Shown here: positions 22,871-33,853 of the stretch, piece by piece
Layout: every line of letters begins with the position of its first letter
Numbering within the stretch: position 1 is the stretch's first letter
Source of the DNA: Ochotona curzoniae
Lineage: Eukaryota > Chordata > Mammalia > Lagomorpha > Ochotonidae
Direction of reading: 5' to 3'
DNA: 64,000 bases
Assembly: GCF_017591425.1 (NCBI RefSeq)
Contig: NW_024465885.1
Location: 33,116,501 to 33,180,500, forward strand
The notes under the pieces: generated by a model
Told to the model about the DNA's origin: nothing
The model's input: the letters and a program-made list of their open reading frames with translations, nothing else
Database searches by the model: none
Made by a program: the position numbers and the translations under genes

Positions 22871-23290
22871 ATCTATGTGTATATGCATGTCTATACATGC
22901 ATACATATGCGCATATAGATAGATTGATGCATAATATTACAAACATCAGGTATTCTAACTAATGGTTATCAGCTTTATGCATATCAATCTTCTTTTGATA
23001 ATGTTTTCAAAGATTATTTTGGAAAGTATTAGTATGGATGTAGTGGTATAATGTCTTTTCCTAAATTTAACTGCTTCAAAATGTATGACTTAATTCTTAC
23101 TCCTTCATGATTCTCTTAAATTGTACCTTTTATAAGAGCTAGTGGTGGGAATAAAAAAAGTCTCTTTGAACATAATGTTTCTGATTGGAAAAAAAAAATG
23201 TGTGACAGCTTGGAAGATGTTTTGCAAGGATGCAAATCTTGGTTACATTATATTAAAGATATTTATTTGCCTATTCTAATTTTACTTAAA
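22871..23290. other. AT-rich unique DNA
   Basis: Contains a short impure (ATAC/ATGC) stretch at about 22885-22930 and nothing else recognised. Confidence 0.5.
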
Positions 23291-23299
23291 AGGAGTAGA

Positions 23300-23590
23300 A
23301 ATTAGGGTGGGACAGAAACAGAATGAGGTAGAAACCTTTCATAACCTAGGCTCACAACAATGACCTGCTGAGGCTATACCAGGCAAAAGGAAGGGCCCAG
23401 AACTCACCTATATGGGGCACAGGGCTCTGAACACTTGAACCATCACAAGTTTCTACACAGGGTCTACATTAACAGCAAGCAGAATCTGAAACAGAGCAGC
23501 GCAGACACCAAGCATTGCAGGATGTCTGCATGTTAATAACAACTTCATTGCTGTTACAGCAAACCACCTTCCAGATCAACTTCTGATTCT
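23300..23590 (-). mobile_element. Old C-repeat-like SINE, antisense, degenerate
   Basis: GGGTCTACATTAACAGCAAGC, AACAGAGCAGCGCAGACACC and the terminal 'atgttaataacaacttcattgctgttac' segment fit, loosely, the antisense order of an older lagomorph SINE subfamily that carries a 'gtctgcattagcaggaagc' phrase. Similar phrases occur at 31.98, 42.17 and 47.35 kb. Boundaries approximate. Confidence 0.45.
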
Positions 23591-25196
23591 GAGCTTGAAA
23601 CTGCTGTGGTTGGAAAAATTGCAAAACTTATTTAAAGCTCACCTCCTTTTTATTCAAATCAGGAATAAAAATGAAATGTATTGGTTGCAATGTTTTGACA
23701 ATGGTGTGAGATGATTCATGCAAAATGATTAATGGGGGACTTAAATTTATACTCATCACCAGAAACCTTTATGTAATTACAAATTCTGAAATACTAAAGT
23801 TCAAATATACTTCAGATTTATATCTTCTCCCGTCAGCAAAATGTTCATAATAGTAATTTAAGTTGATCTCTCCACCTAATTTAAAATTAATGTATCATTT
23901 ATTTTGCATTTACATTTATACCTCCATTCCCACCCCAACCCAACCATGGTACAGGCAATTTAAAAAGTATGTCTCAAATGTCCTTTTTATTTTTATTTTT
24001 TACATTCATTTTATTTGCATATTTATGTGTGTCTGTGCTCCTAATTCTGATATATATAACAGGTATAATTGGAAAGATTTGTACACATGCATATCATTTC
24101 AGCGAACTAGCCAGGAATAGTATAATATAGTATTATATAAAATATAAAAACAAGAACAGTACATTTAAAAGAAAAGCATATTTTCATTTTCATGTAAGAT
24201 GAAAAAAACAATCAATGACAATAAAAGCCATGGGATGATATTACTAAAGCAGATTTTATCTGAAGACTTCAAAGGTGACAACATAAACAAAAATAATTAA
24301 CAAGGAAAATGGCAGTTTTAGAGAGCTTTTCATCATTCTTCAAAACTACAACAGCTTGTCAATTTAGAAAAGTGCGAACTTTCGTATAATAACTCAAACT
24401 CCCTCACTTATTTCAGACATTACAAATTCAAAAATACGTACATAAGTGTGAAATCTCCAGAGCAGTCATAGAAGTATTGAATGCTTTCATAAAACAGCAC
24501 AGAATGTTAAGTGATTGATGGGAAATTGAGTATCATACATTAAAACACTACATACTAATGGTTCACCAGCTTTTAATTACACCAATGAAATATTGTTTAG
24601 TTTGAAATAGACTATCTTACAATGTTTTTGAGGTTTTTAATTTGACATTTAAATGTTTTTTAAAAAACTGACTAAAGTTGAAAACTCATAGGTCAAGTTG
24701 AATTATGGCATAGTGTTTTCAATGTAACACAGAGAACTTATAATAGATAACCTAGAAATTGTTTCTGATAGTTATAATTCTCACTTTTATGGAAAAGAAA
24801 CCTCATGCAAAGTAGCAGACAATTTCATGGGGTTGACTCTAGCAAAGAGTTAGAAACACAAATAATAAACTGAGTTATTTGAAGTATGGTAAGTAAAGAA
24901 CTAAGAGTCCACAAAGTTTACATGAAAAGCTTCAATTATGTGCTTCACTTTTTTATGTTTAGTCAACTAAAATGTTTCAACCTTTTACAAAATATTAAGA
25001 ATTGCTACCATAAATTACTCCTAATGTCAGTAAGCAAATTATGCTCCAATTTTATCTTTTATTTGGACAACTGTTCAAAAATAATTACATATGTTTTAAG
25101 GGAAAAAGATGTTTAAATGAGATTATTTTAAATATGTTTAATAATAATTAGGGATATTTGCCGGTGATTAAACATCTTAGCTGAATTGTAGAACAG
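23591..25196. other. AT-rich unique DNA, no gene seen
   Basis: About 1.6 kb. Frames of 85 codons (23863-24120) and 76 codons (24886-25116) have the Phe/Ile/Lys-rich composition expected of AT-rich non-coding DNA, with no recognisable domain. Confidence 0.55.
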
Positions 25197-25208
25197 CAAT
25201 AGTGAACT

Positions 25209-25546
25209 GTGCCTGGTGTGGTGGCCTAGTGGCTTAAGTTCTTGCCTGGAACGTGCCAGGATCCCATATGGTCGCTGGTTCTAATCCCAGCAGTTCCCAT
25301 CCAGCTCCCTGCTTGTGGCCTGGGAAAGCAGTCGAGGATGGCCCAGAGCATGAGACACCCTGCACCCATGTGGGAGACCTGGAGGAGGTTCCTGGCTCCC
25401 GGGTTCGGATCGGTGCAGCACCATCTGTTGTAGTCACTTGGGGAGTGAATTATGCGATGGAAGATCTTGTTCTCTATTTATCCTCCTTTCTGTATATCTG
25501 ATTATTTGCAATAAAAATAAATAAATTAAAAAAAATCCCCAAAAAA
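25209..25546 (+). mobile_element. C-repeat SINE, sense, with target-site duplication
   Basis: Starts GTGCCTGGTGTGGTGGCCTAG and ends TTTGCAATAAAAATAAATAA plus A-rich tail. CAATAGTGAACT flanks it exactly at 25197-25208 and 25547-25558. The head variant GGCCTAGTGGCTTAAG differs from the GGCGCAAGTGGTTAA type of the youngest copies and defines an older subfamily. A small deletion lies after the B box. Confidence 0.94.
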
Positions 25547-25767
25547 CAATAGTGAACTATTTTAGCTAGGTATTTTTTTTTAAAGAAAATTAGGCCAAAA
25601 TTGCTTCCTAATATTTGAGAAAAATAAAGCATTGGAATCATAAAGTTTCTAGTAGAAGAGATTCTGTGACATAAAAATGCACAGAATTCTAGATATAATG
25701 GAAAACAAGGAAAAATAAATACTACTAAGCAAAATGAAACATGCAAGAATGGTTCCAAAGTAACAGG

Positions 25768-25975
25768 ATAGGAGTCAGCATTGTGGCAAAACGGGCTTAG
25801 CCTTCTCTTGTCAAGCGCCCTTTTGTTGGAGACTGCCTGCTCTGCTATCTATCCAATACCCTCTTAATATGGCTCATCAGAAAGCAGTAGAAGGTAGGCC
25901 AAATACTTAGGCCTCATAACCTCTCAGTTCATGGTTTTGATCTGATTCAGACCTGATATTTGATATCATTTGATT
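25768..25975 (+). mobile_element. Old C-repeat SINE, sense, degenerate
   Basis: GGAGTCAGCATTGTGGCAAAA is a typical older SINE head, followed by CTCTGCTATCTATCC and AAAGCAGTAGAAGG in the right order. The 3' end fades out and runs into the antisense LINE-1. Confidence 0.6.
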
Positions 25976-26034
25976 AGTAAAACTTTGGATAGAAATTTTT
26001 TTCTTGTGTCTCTTTATTTCGCTATAACTCTACT

Positions 26035-26991
26035 TTCTTTTTAATTCTTCAATTTTTATGATGCAGTTCCTTGGGCTCAGGAATTTCCCTTTTCACGTTG
26101 TTCACACCACTATTTTCCTCTATATTGTAACAATAGTTTAGTCCCTCTATATCAGTCATAAGGCCATCACTCTATTATTTAAGTTAACCCTGATCAGTTG
26201 TAATAAATAATGATAAGAAGTCCAGCATTCTAGTGTCCAAATGTGATTAATAGCTTCATTGGGAGTCCATCTTTCATTCAGAAGCAGAGATGCATACTGC
26301 AATGTATCTCCACTTCTTGGTATACTTGCATCATTAAACAGATACTCTATATAAATGTATGTATATACATGCTTACCAATGTATCTATTGATTTTGTCTG
26401 TGGTATGAAGGTTGTCTTATATCAGAGAGAACACACAATATTTAACACTTTTGGATGACTTATTCTGCTGATTATATCAGTCTCTAGTTGGGACCATTTC
26501 ATTGCAAATGATAGAATTCATTTTTTAATGGCTGAGTAGCATTCTGTTTAGTAGGAATACTGTAATTTCTTTAGCCACTCTTCTTCAAGCAAGCATTTGG
26601 GTTATTTCCATGTCTTCATTATTGTGGATTGCTATACTGTAAATATAGGATTATGAATCACTTTCCAATTTTCAGATTTCCATTCACTTGGAAATATTCC
26701 CAGAAGTTGGATAACTGGATCATACAGATCAATTTTCAATTCCCTAGCTATATATATACTAACTTTCATAGTGTTTGCAGTAGCCTACACACCCACAAAC
26801 AGTGAAGCAATGTATTTTCATCTCCACATACACCCAAGCAGAGGTTGCTAGTTGAGTTCAGAATGTAAGGCAATCTCATTGGAGTTAGGTGGAACCTCAG
26901 TGTGATTTTTATTTGTATTTCCCTGATATCTACCATGCTTGCACATTTTTTTTTCAAATGACTATTAGCCAGTTTAATTTGTTTGTTAAAG
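26035..26991 (-). mobile_element. Antisense LINE-1, 3' half of a split element
   Basis: Complement of LINE-1 3' UTR and ORF2 end. 26200-26275 carries the 'tccagcattctagtgtcc ... cattgggagtccatc' UTR block. 26480-26700 carries 'tgcaaatgatagaattc', 'atggctgagtagcattctg' and 'tgtcttcattattgtggattgc'. 26800-26960 is the complement of the ORF2 cysteine-rich region. The minus frame 26766-26957 includes MRLPYILNSTSNLCLGVCGD, which resembles ORF2. It continues at 28652 after the inserted younger LINE-1. Confidence 0.88.
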
Positions 26992-27004
26992 AAGTGCCTG
27001 TTCA
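26992..27004. repeat. Target-site duplication of nested LINE-1, left
   Basis: AAGTGCCTGTTCA, repeated exactly at 28639-28651. The sequence belongs to the older antisense LINE-1. Confidence 0.95.
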
Positions 27005-28638
27005 GCCAGAAACATCCTGAAGAATAGGCAGTTAGCAGGGGGAATCAGAGTACCAGACCTATGGACATGCTACAGAGTGGTGGTCATCAAAACATCTTGG
27101 TATTGGCACAGAGATAGAGAGAAGGACCAATGGAGCAGAATGGAAACAACAGATGGGAACCCACACAGATACAACCAAACAATTTTTGACAAAAAAAACA
27201 GACAACAACCCATACAAATGGGAAGGTCTCTTCAATAAATGCTGTTGGGACAACTGGCTGATAGCCTGCAGAAACCAGAAGATAGACCCGCATCTCTCAC
27301 CATATACTAAGATCAAATCTAAATGGATAAAAGACCTAACCTACACCCAGAAACCTTCAAACTTTTGGAAGAAAATGTAGGAAACACTCTGCAAGAGCTA
27401 GGTGTAGGTCCTGACTTTCTAAATAGAACACTAAAAGCAATAGCAATCAAGACCAAAATAAACAGATGGAATTATATCAAACTAAAAAGCTTCTGCACAG
27501 CAAGGGAAACTATCAACAAAGTAAAAAAAAAAAAAAAAAAAAAACCCACAGAATGGAAGAAGATCTTTGCATACTACTTAGGTGATAGGGGGCTAATCTC
27601 CAGAATATACAAAGACCTCCAGAGAAACCAAAACACCAAAACAAGCAAACAATTCAAAAAAAATGGTCACTGGAAATGGGCAGACATTTCACAAAGGAAC
27701 AAACCAAAATGGAAAACAAACATGTGAAAAATGCTCAAGTTCCCTGGCAATAAGGGAAATCTAAATTAAGACATCAATGCGGTACCACCTAACACCAGTA
27801 AGAATGGCTCATATACAAAAAACCACCACCAACACTTGCTGGCGAGGTTGTGGGGAAAAGGGAACCTTTCTCCATTGCTGGTGGGGCTGCAGGTTGGTGC
27901 AGCTTCTATGGAAATCAACATGCAGAACATTCAAACAACTGAAAATCTGCATACCATATGATCCAGCAATAGCACTGCTAGGAATATATCCAAAACACCT
28001 GCTACACGAGAAACCTACATGTACCCCCATGTTCATAGCAGCACAATCAATAATTGCAAAAATGTGGAAGCAACGGAAATGTGCATCAAGAGAAGACTGA
28101 ATAAGAAAGCTATGGTTTATTTACTCCATGGAATATACTCAGCTATTAAAAAAAAAAAAAAAAAAAGAGGTGCAGTTCTTTGTGGCTAAATGGGCCCAAC
28201 TGGAAACTATCATACTAAGGGAAATGAGTCAATCCCAAAATGTCAGATACCACATGTTTGCCTTAATTTAAGTTGAAATGCTGTCAGTTTGTAAAAGGGT
28301 ACCTGTGAAATGTAGTATTACATTGTTAATTAACCCCATAATCTTGGAAACTGTTGTTGATGTTATGTTATGGCATTTAATTGATTGGAATGATAATCTG
28401 CCAGCTATGTCTCCAGACCAGAGTTGGTCTCCTCAAGAAATTGTTGAATTCATCTGGGCAACAAGATACTGGACTCTATGCAAGACACATGCTTGCACTG
28501 AAAGAAATAAGACTAGATTTGATCTGTAATACTGCAATAAGGTTGAGCAATCCACCATGGGGGGTAGGGCAAAAGGAGGGGAAGGGGCAACTTCAGAGCC
28601 TATGAAACATTGTTATAAAATTAAATGCAATTAAAAAA
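27005..28638 (+). mobile_element. 5'-truncated LINE-1 (sense) nested in an older LINE-1
   Basis: About 1.63 kb holding the 3' part of ORF2 and the whole 3' UTR. The UTR at 28260-28625 has the 'gttgttgatgttatgt', 'ccagaccagagttggtctcc' and G-rich GGGGTAGGGCAAAAGGAGGGG blocks and ends TAAAATTAAATGCAATTAAAA. A 13 bp target-site duplication surrounds it, and the flanking antisense LINE-1 reads straight across when it is removed. It is less decayed than its host element, so it is the later arrival. Truncation at the 5' end is usual for LINE-1. Confidence 0.96.
27153..28100 (+). pseudogene. LINE-1 ORF2 C-terminal remnant, frameshifted
   Basis: Codes for the region following reverse transcriptase. 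Frame 1 (from 27153) carries [16 protein letters not shown] and [10 protein letters not shown]. Frame 2 (27323-27727) carries LKSFCTARETINK and PTEWKKIFAYYL. Frame 3 (27777-28100) carries [15 protein letters not shown], the cysteine-rich motif C-x3-C-x7-H-x4-C (in [18 protein letters not shown]) and [13 protein letters not shown]. At least two frameshifts (near 27335 and between 27640 and 27777) and an early stop after ASRED at 28098 break it. A 22-A run at 27523-27544 turns the LKSF-PTEW linker into poly-lysine. Not functional. Confidence 0.93.
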
Positions 28639-28651
28639 AAGTGCCTGTTCA
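28639..28651. repeat. Target-site duplication of nested LINE-1, right
   Basis: AAGTGCCTGTTCA, identical to 26992-27004. Its leading As merge with the LINE-1 tail. Confidence 0.95.
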
Positions 28652-29636
28652 ATTTCTTGCCCAATTTTTTTGTTTGTTTCTTCTGCTGTTGTTAAATTTC
28701 TGAATTTCTTTGGAAATTCTGGATATTTGTCCTTTATCGGCTGTGTAGTGTGCAAATGTTTTCTTACATTCTGTTGGTTGTTTCTTGACTTTATTTTTTT
28801 CCTTTGCTGTTCAGTAGCTTCTCAGCTTGATGTCATCCTATTTGCTTATTTGGCTTTGATTACCTGTGCATTTGGTGATTTTTCTGATTTATTTTCCAAT
28901 GTATATAATTTGCAGGGTGTTGCTTAGGTTTTCCCCTAATAATTTTATGTTTTCTGGGTGAAGGTTTAGGTCCTTGATCTATTTAGAGCTGAAATTTGCA
29001 TAAAATGAGAGATGGGGTTCTTGCCTCTTACCTCTTACCTCTTGTAGCTGCTATTTAATTCTCCTGAAAGCATTTGTGGAAAGCATCAAACATTTTCCTT
29101 GTACTATTTAGTTTTATTCTCAATGATCACTTGGTTGTACATGTATGTTATCATTTTTTTTTCTATTCTGTTCTATTGATCTTCTCTATTTCTGTACCTG
29201 TGACACACTGTTTTCATGACCACTTTCCTGTAGTATGGCTTAAAGTCTGGAATTGTGATTCTTGCATCTTTATTTGTCTTGTTCAGGATAGCTTTGGCTA
29301 TTTGTGCTATCTTTTGTTTTCATAAGAACTTTTGTATCATGTGCTATATCTGAGAAGAAAATTGTTGTGATTTTGATTGGGATTGCATTGTATCTCTATA
29401 TTACTTCCATTAATATGGACAGGTTGATGATGTTGATCCCGCTGATCCAGGAACAAAATAGGATTGTCCATCTTTTCATGTGTTCTCTTTACTTTTCAAT
29501 GTTTTATAATTTTCATCTTGGAGGTTGTTTACATCTTTATTTAGGTAAATTCCATGGCATTTAAGATTCCTTTCTGCTATTTTAAAGGAGACTTTACCTA
29601 TAAGTTCTTTCTCAGCCATGGAGTTATTTCTATAAC
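28652..29636 (-). mobile_element. Antisense LINE-1, 5' part of the split element
   Basis: Continuation of the antisense LINE-1. It has the complement of ORF2 sequence in the order typical of mammalian antisense L1: 'ttcttgcccaattttttt', 'ctggatatttgtcctttatcgg', 'tagtttttccccta'-like and 'gtttaggtccttgatctatttagagctg', then 'gtagtatggcttaaagtctgg' and 'catcttggaggttgtttacatc'. Plus-strand frames of 83-100 codons here are antisense. It ends near 29636, where similarity stops. Confidence 0.88.
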
Positions 29637-30067
29637 TAGCTTTAAAATAAAAATAACGTAAAAAAAAAAAAGACCTTGCCCTTGCTACACTCCTTTTTTA
29701 TCTTTGTTATCTGTTATTCCAGCTCAGGAGGAGCCCATTTTTTATCTTTGTTATATACTCCTTTATTCTACCGTTTATGTGATAATGTTATTTCAAATAT
29801 AAACCTGACTTTTAATGTAATCATACCCAAGAACTCATGAGTAATGATGTTAACAATGTTCTATATTAATAGTCATAATTTTCTAACATGAAACAAGCAA
29901 GGAATAAGGTTCTCCTCTGGGACAATACCAAGCATTACTGATTATTACTCAGAAATGTAAGCAGTAAGGCCAAAATTCCAGTCAAAATAATGGATACCAA
30001 AAGCCAATCGTAAGCCAAAATATAAATGATTTTTATAGAGAGAGGGACTTTTTCTAAGTTTCACATT
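29637..30067. other. Unique DNA with a 17 bp direct repeat
   Basis: Contains TTTTTTATCTTTGTTAT at 29694-29710 and again at 29738-29754 with 27 bases between. The rest is AT-rich and unrecognised. Confidence 0.6.
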
Positions 30068-30380
30068 GTTTTTTATTGGAAAGGCACACTTACAGTAAGA
30101 AGGCAAGACAGACACAGAGAGATATTTCATCTACTGGTTCATTCCCTGAATGGCCACAATGGCCAGAGCAGAGTACATCAAAAGCCAGGAGCCAAGAGCA
30201 TCTCCCGGGTCTCCCATGTGATTGTAGAGTCCCAGGCTTTAAGACATCCTGAAACACATTTCCAGGCCTCAAACAAGGGACTAAATGGGAAGTGGAACAG
30301 CTGGAATACAACCATGACCCCTATGCGATCCCAGTTCTTAGAGGTGGATGATTAGCCATTTGAGCTACAGTGACTGGCAT
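30068..30380 (-). mobile_element. C-repeat SINE, antisense
   Basis: TTTTTTATTGGAAAGGCACA, GAATGGCCACAATGGCCAGAG, GAGCCAAGAGCATCTCCCGG and GGGAAGTGGAACAGCTGG occur in order. It ends at GAGCTACAGTGACTGGC, the complement of the SINE head. Confidence 0.87.
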
Positions 30381-30404
30381 AAAGCATATATATATATATG
30401 CTTT
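30381..30404. repeat. 24 bp perfect AT palindrome
   Basis: AAAGC, then alternating AT, then GCTTT: identical to its own reverse complement over 24 bases. It abuts the head end of the antisense SINE and is followed by a second, imperfect TATATAT stretch to about 30415. Confidence 0.9.
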
Positions 30405-31095
30405 ATATATATTTAAGCAGACCTTAGGAAAAAAAATTGGATCAAAAAAATCTGTCAAAGATAATTCCAAGGTCTACCTCAGATATCACATATGTTAGAA
30501 ACTTGTCTAAGCATACTTCATACATTACATAGTTTCCCTATTAGAGTTGAAATACTTAATCTGTTAAGAGCACTTTTGAAGTCAAGGAAAAAATATATTT
30601 TGTATAATTTTGAACTTTGCCATACTTATTGAGATGGTAAATGCTCAATTATTATATGAAAAAAACTTTAAAATGGTCAGTGAAAATGAAATTAAAGACA
30701 TGTTCATTTGTGGGACAGGAACTATCTACACTGCTGACACCCCACATGGGCACCAGTTTGTGTCTAATAAAACTATAAACACTAGAGTAGAAATAGTATC
30801 TAAACCCACAGATATTTCCAAATACCACTTTTGGGTGTGCAATTTTCCTTCTTTTAAAATTTATGTTGTCTTTCATATACAAACTAAAATCTTGCTTGTT
30901 TGTCTTTATTGAGCTGTGCAATATTTGGTAATATCTTACCAAGGACACAAAAATAGATATTCATAAGTGTTCTTAGAGATTTGTTAGTGTTTTTTAATAT
31001 ACAGCAATATTCTGATACAGTTGTTATTCAGCTGGAATGTAAAACACATATCAGATTAGTGTTTTCTGTATTTAAAAGACTAGACTAGATATTAT
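30405..31095. other. AT-rich unique DNA, no gene seen
   Basis: Overlapping frames on both strands (30610-30912 plus, 30652-30948 minus) of about 100 codons are mutually exclusive shadows. Neither shows a recognised domain. Confidence 0.5.
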
Positions 31096-31099
31096 AATT

Positions 31100-31275
31100 T
31101 AATTAATTTTATTTGATAAAACAGAGATATATAAAGAGATCTCACTTACTGAATCACTACTCAAATGCCCAAAAGAGATAAAACTGGGCCAATTCTAAAA
31201 CTCAGTCCTGGTTAGTCACATGCTAAACAAGGCCAAAGTATTTAAGCTATCAATTGCCTTATCGCACATTGTGAA
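31100..31275 (-). mobile_element. Degenerate SINE fragment, antisense
   Basis: TTAATTTTATTTGATAAAAC, AGAGATATATAAAGAGATC and 'gaatcactactcaaatgccc' follow the antisense SINE order, but the element is short and decayed. Distal limit uncertain. Confidence 0.5.
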
Positions 31276-31436
31276 TTAGTAGGAAGTTCTACTGGAAAAG
31301 CAACCAGGACTCTCAATCCAAAAATGCAATATGGGTTGTAGACAGCCCCAGTCAATTTTTCAACTGCTGTATCTGATAGTTGCTCCTAAAATATTATGAA
31401 AACATATCTTTGGCATTGCCATTTTGTGGATTAGAT

Positions 31437-31451
31437 TCAACAGTGAATTTT
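31437..31451. repeat. Target-site duplication of young SINE, left
   Basis: TCAACAGTGAATTTT, repeated as TCAACAGTAAATTTT at 31781-31795 (one difference). Confidence 0.92.
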
Positions 31452-31780
31452 ATTTTTAAAGATTTATTTTATTATTTTTTCATTGGAAAGGCGGATATAC
31501 AGAGAGGAGAGACAGAGAGGAAGATCTTCAGTCCGATGATTCACTCGCCAAGTGAGCCCAACGGGCCGATACTATGCCAATCCGAAGCCAGGAGCCTCTT
31601 CCGGGTCTCCCACGCGGGTGCAGGTTCCCAAAGCTTTGGGCCGTCCTCGACTGCTTTCCCAGGCCACAGGCAGGGAGCTGGAAGGGAAGTGGGGCTGCCG
31701 GGATTAGAACCGGCGCCCATATGGGATCCCGGGCGTGCAAGGAGAGGACCTTTAACCACTTGCGCCACCGCGCCGGGCCC
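31452..31780 (-). mobile_element. Young C-repeat SINE, full length
   Basis: Nearly intact antisense copy ending CCACCGCGCCGGGCCC, with all CpG-rich head blocks kept and the youngest-subfamily 3' end (ATTATTTTTTCATTGGAAAGG). Close to the copies at 18634 and 49772. Frames on both strands up to 136 codons result from the few stops in young copies. Confidence 0.96.
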
Positions 31781-31795
31781 TCAACAGTAAATTTT
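31781..31795. repeat. Target-site duplication of young SINE, right
   Basis: TCAACAGTAAATTTT, matching 31437-31451 at 14 of 15 positions. Confidence 0.92.
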
Positions 31796-31807
31796 TAATT
31801 TTACTTA

Positions 31808-32035
31808 TTTATCATATAGTTAAGTTGCAGAGCAACTGAATGAGATAGACAATTTGCATTTGCTTGTTTGTTGTTCAAATGTCAGCAACAGTCCTTGACA
31901 GGGGCTGAAAGCTGAAACTTGATCCAGATCTTATACAGGGAGCAGGAATCCATGTATGTAACCATCACTTCTGCTTTGCAGGGTCTGCATTATCAAGAAA
32001 TGGGAGTCAGAAAGCGGTGTGGGGTCACAAAGACA
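31808..32035 (-). mobile_element. Old C-repeat-like SINE, antisense
   Basis: GGGTCTGCATTATCAAGAAATG, GAGTCAGAAAGCGGTG and CATGTATGTAACCATCACT follow the antisense order of the older subfamily with a 'gtctgcattagcagga' phrase. The proximal 3' end is vague. Confidence 0.6.
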
Positions 32036-32439
32036 GTCACTCACATGTGAGATGCAGAAATCTTGCCTTCTTATTTTTTCATAATCAAAGTATATTTGTG
32101 CAAAACCATGTTAAAAGTATTGTTCACTAATATGACTACTTATTCATATTATTTATTTATTGTATTCCAATGTATTTTTTTTTACAAAATTCAAACATGC
32201 ATGGAATATTATTATGGGGTCATGCATAATATATATACTAAAGAAAATAGTATTAAAAATTATGTTTCTCACTATACTTTCATGTATTATGTATAGTTTA
32301 AGCAAATGCATTTCTAATTAAGCAATCTTATTATTTATAATCAGAGTCATTCAAATTGTCTTCAGTCTTCAGAACAAGGTGCAACTGATAGTGTTTCTGT
32401 ACATAATATATTGCATGAATTCTCTTCATTATCATTTTC
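32036..32439. other. AT-rich unique DNA
   Basis: A 77-codon frame at 32063-32296 is rich in Tyr, Phe and Ile with no motif. Nothing else recognised. Confidence 0.5.
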
Positions 32440-32445
32440 AAATCT

Positions 32446-32800
32446 CAAGATTTATTTATTTGTTTATTCATTCATTTATTTAGGTTTGTTTATTTTTTTA
32501 TTGGAAAGCCAGATATACAGGGAAGATGGGACAGAGAGAAAGATCATCCATCTACTGGTTCACTCCTCAAGTGGCAGCGCTGGTCTCAGCTGAGCTTATC
32601 CAAAGCCAGGATCCTGGAGCTTCTTCTGTGTCTCCCATGCATGTGGAGGATTACATGCTTTGGACCATCCTCTACTGGTTCCCCAAGTCACAAGAGCAGA
32701 CCAGGAAGAAAAGTTGGACAAACTGGATATGAACTATTGCTTATATAGGATTTCTCCAGATGCCAGGCAAAGATTTAGCCAATAGGTTGAACCCTGTGAT
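32446..32800 (-). mobile_element. C-repeat SINE, antisense
   Basis: A long ATTTATTTGTTTATTCATTC tail has expanded. Then TTTATTGGAAAGCCAGATAT, CTCAAGTGGCAGCGCTGG, GGAGCTTCTTCTGTGTCTCCC and a decayed head follow. The A/T tail has become a (TTTA)-type microsatellite. Confidence 0.85.
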
Positions 32801-33540
32801 TTTTTTTTTCTAATGTTTTTTCTGTGTAGAAAAAAGGATCCTCAAGAAATAAGAATGCAATTTTTTTAATGTAAAATTCTAAAAGTGCAGTAATAGAAGT
32901 ACAAAACTAGTTATTTAATTCAGCTCATGTAACCTGACTGACACTAGATGTTCTTATTGGCGATCTGTTTACCTGACAGTTCTGAGTATGTTTTTAACCT
33001 AGTAATGGGAACATACTGACAAAGATTGCGTTTTGCTATGAAACTGCTAGTCTGACCTTCCTGTTCTCATTTTAATTTCATTGAAGAAAAAAAAATGGAC
33101 AGACTTGCTCAATTCTGATAATCAAGGGGCTATTTGACATTTTTTAGTGAAGGAGAAATAGATTTTTAATGAGAATATTTGAGAGGCAATTAAAAAATAC
33201 ACTTTGTGGTAGGACAGAACTCAAAAATAAGAATTTCAGATGAGTCACAAGCAAACCTACAGGTACTGAATTGATTGTGAAAAGATTTTTAAAAATCAGG
33301 CAAAAGATAGATTCCCAATGAAACTGTTGGACACGTGTAGACAATAGGATGCTGGACTGCCTGACATTGTACTAACAATGTCGGGGTATACTTAAAAGAC
33401 TTATAGAATTATGATTCCATATTAGGTACTACACCATTGAAATAAAATGGGGAAAATATGTCAGGAGGTGGGAGTTTGGGTGAAAACCCCAGCCTATACA
33501 AAATTGTACCACACAGTATATTTTAAAAATACAACTTGCA
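32801..33540. other. AT-rich unique DNA, nothing recognised
   Basis: No repeat or gene evident. A minus frame of 66 codons at 33144-33344 shows no motif. Confidence 0.5.
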
Positions 33541-33853
33541 GGACCCAGGGCAAGAGCGTAACAAACGTGCCAGGGTCCCATATGGGCACCATTTCTAATC
33601 CCGGCAGCTCCACTTCCCATCCAGTTCCCTGCTTGTGACCTGGGAAAAGCAGTTGAGGACGGCCCAAAGCCTTGGGACCCTGCACCCATGTGGGAGACCC
33701 AGAAAAAGTTCCTGGCTCTTGGCTTCAGATAGGCATAGCACCAGCCATTGTGCACACTTGGGGAGTGAAACATCAGACAGAAGATCTTCCTCTCTGTCTC
33801 TCCTCCTCTCTGTACATCTGCCTTTCCAATAAAATAAATGCATCTTTAAAAAC
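33541..33853 (+). mobile_element. C-repeat SINE, sense, deleted head
   Basis: Starts GGACCCAGGGCAAGAGCG and then jumps to AACGTGCCAGGGTCCC, so about 30 bases of the tRNA-like head, including the A box, are missing. The rest is well kept: TTTCTAATCCCGGCAGCTCC, GACCTGGGAAAAGCAG, TTTCCAATAAAATAAATG. Frames of 63-114 codons overlap it. Confidence 0.92.
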
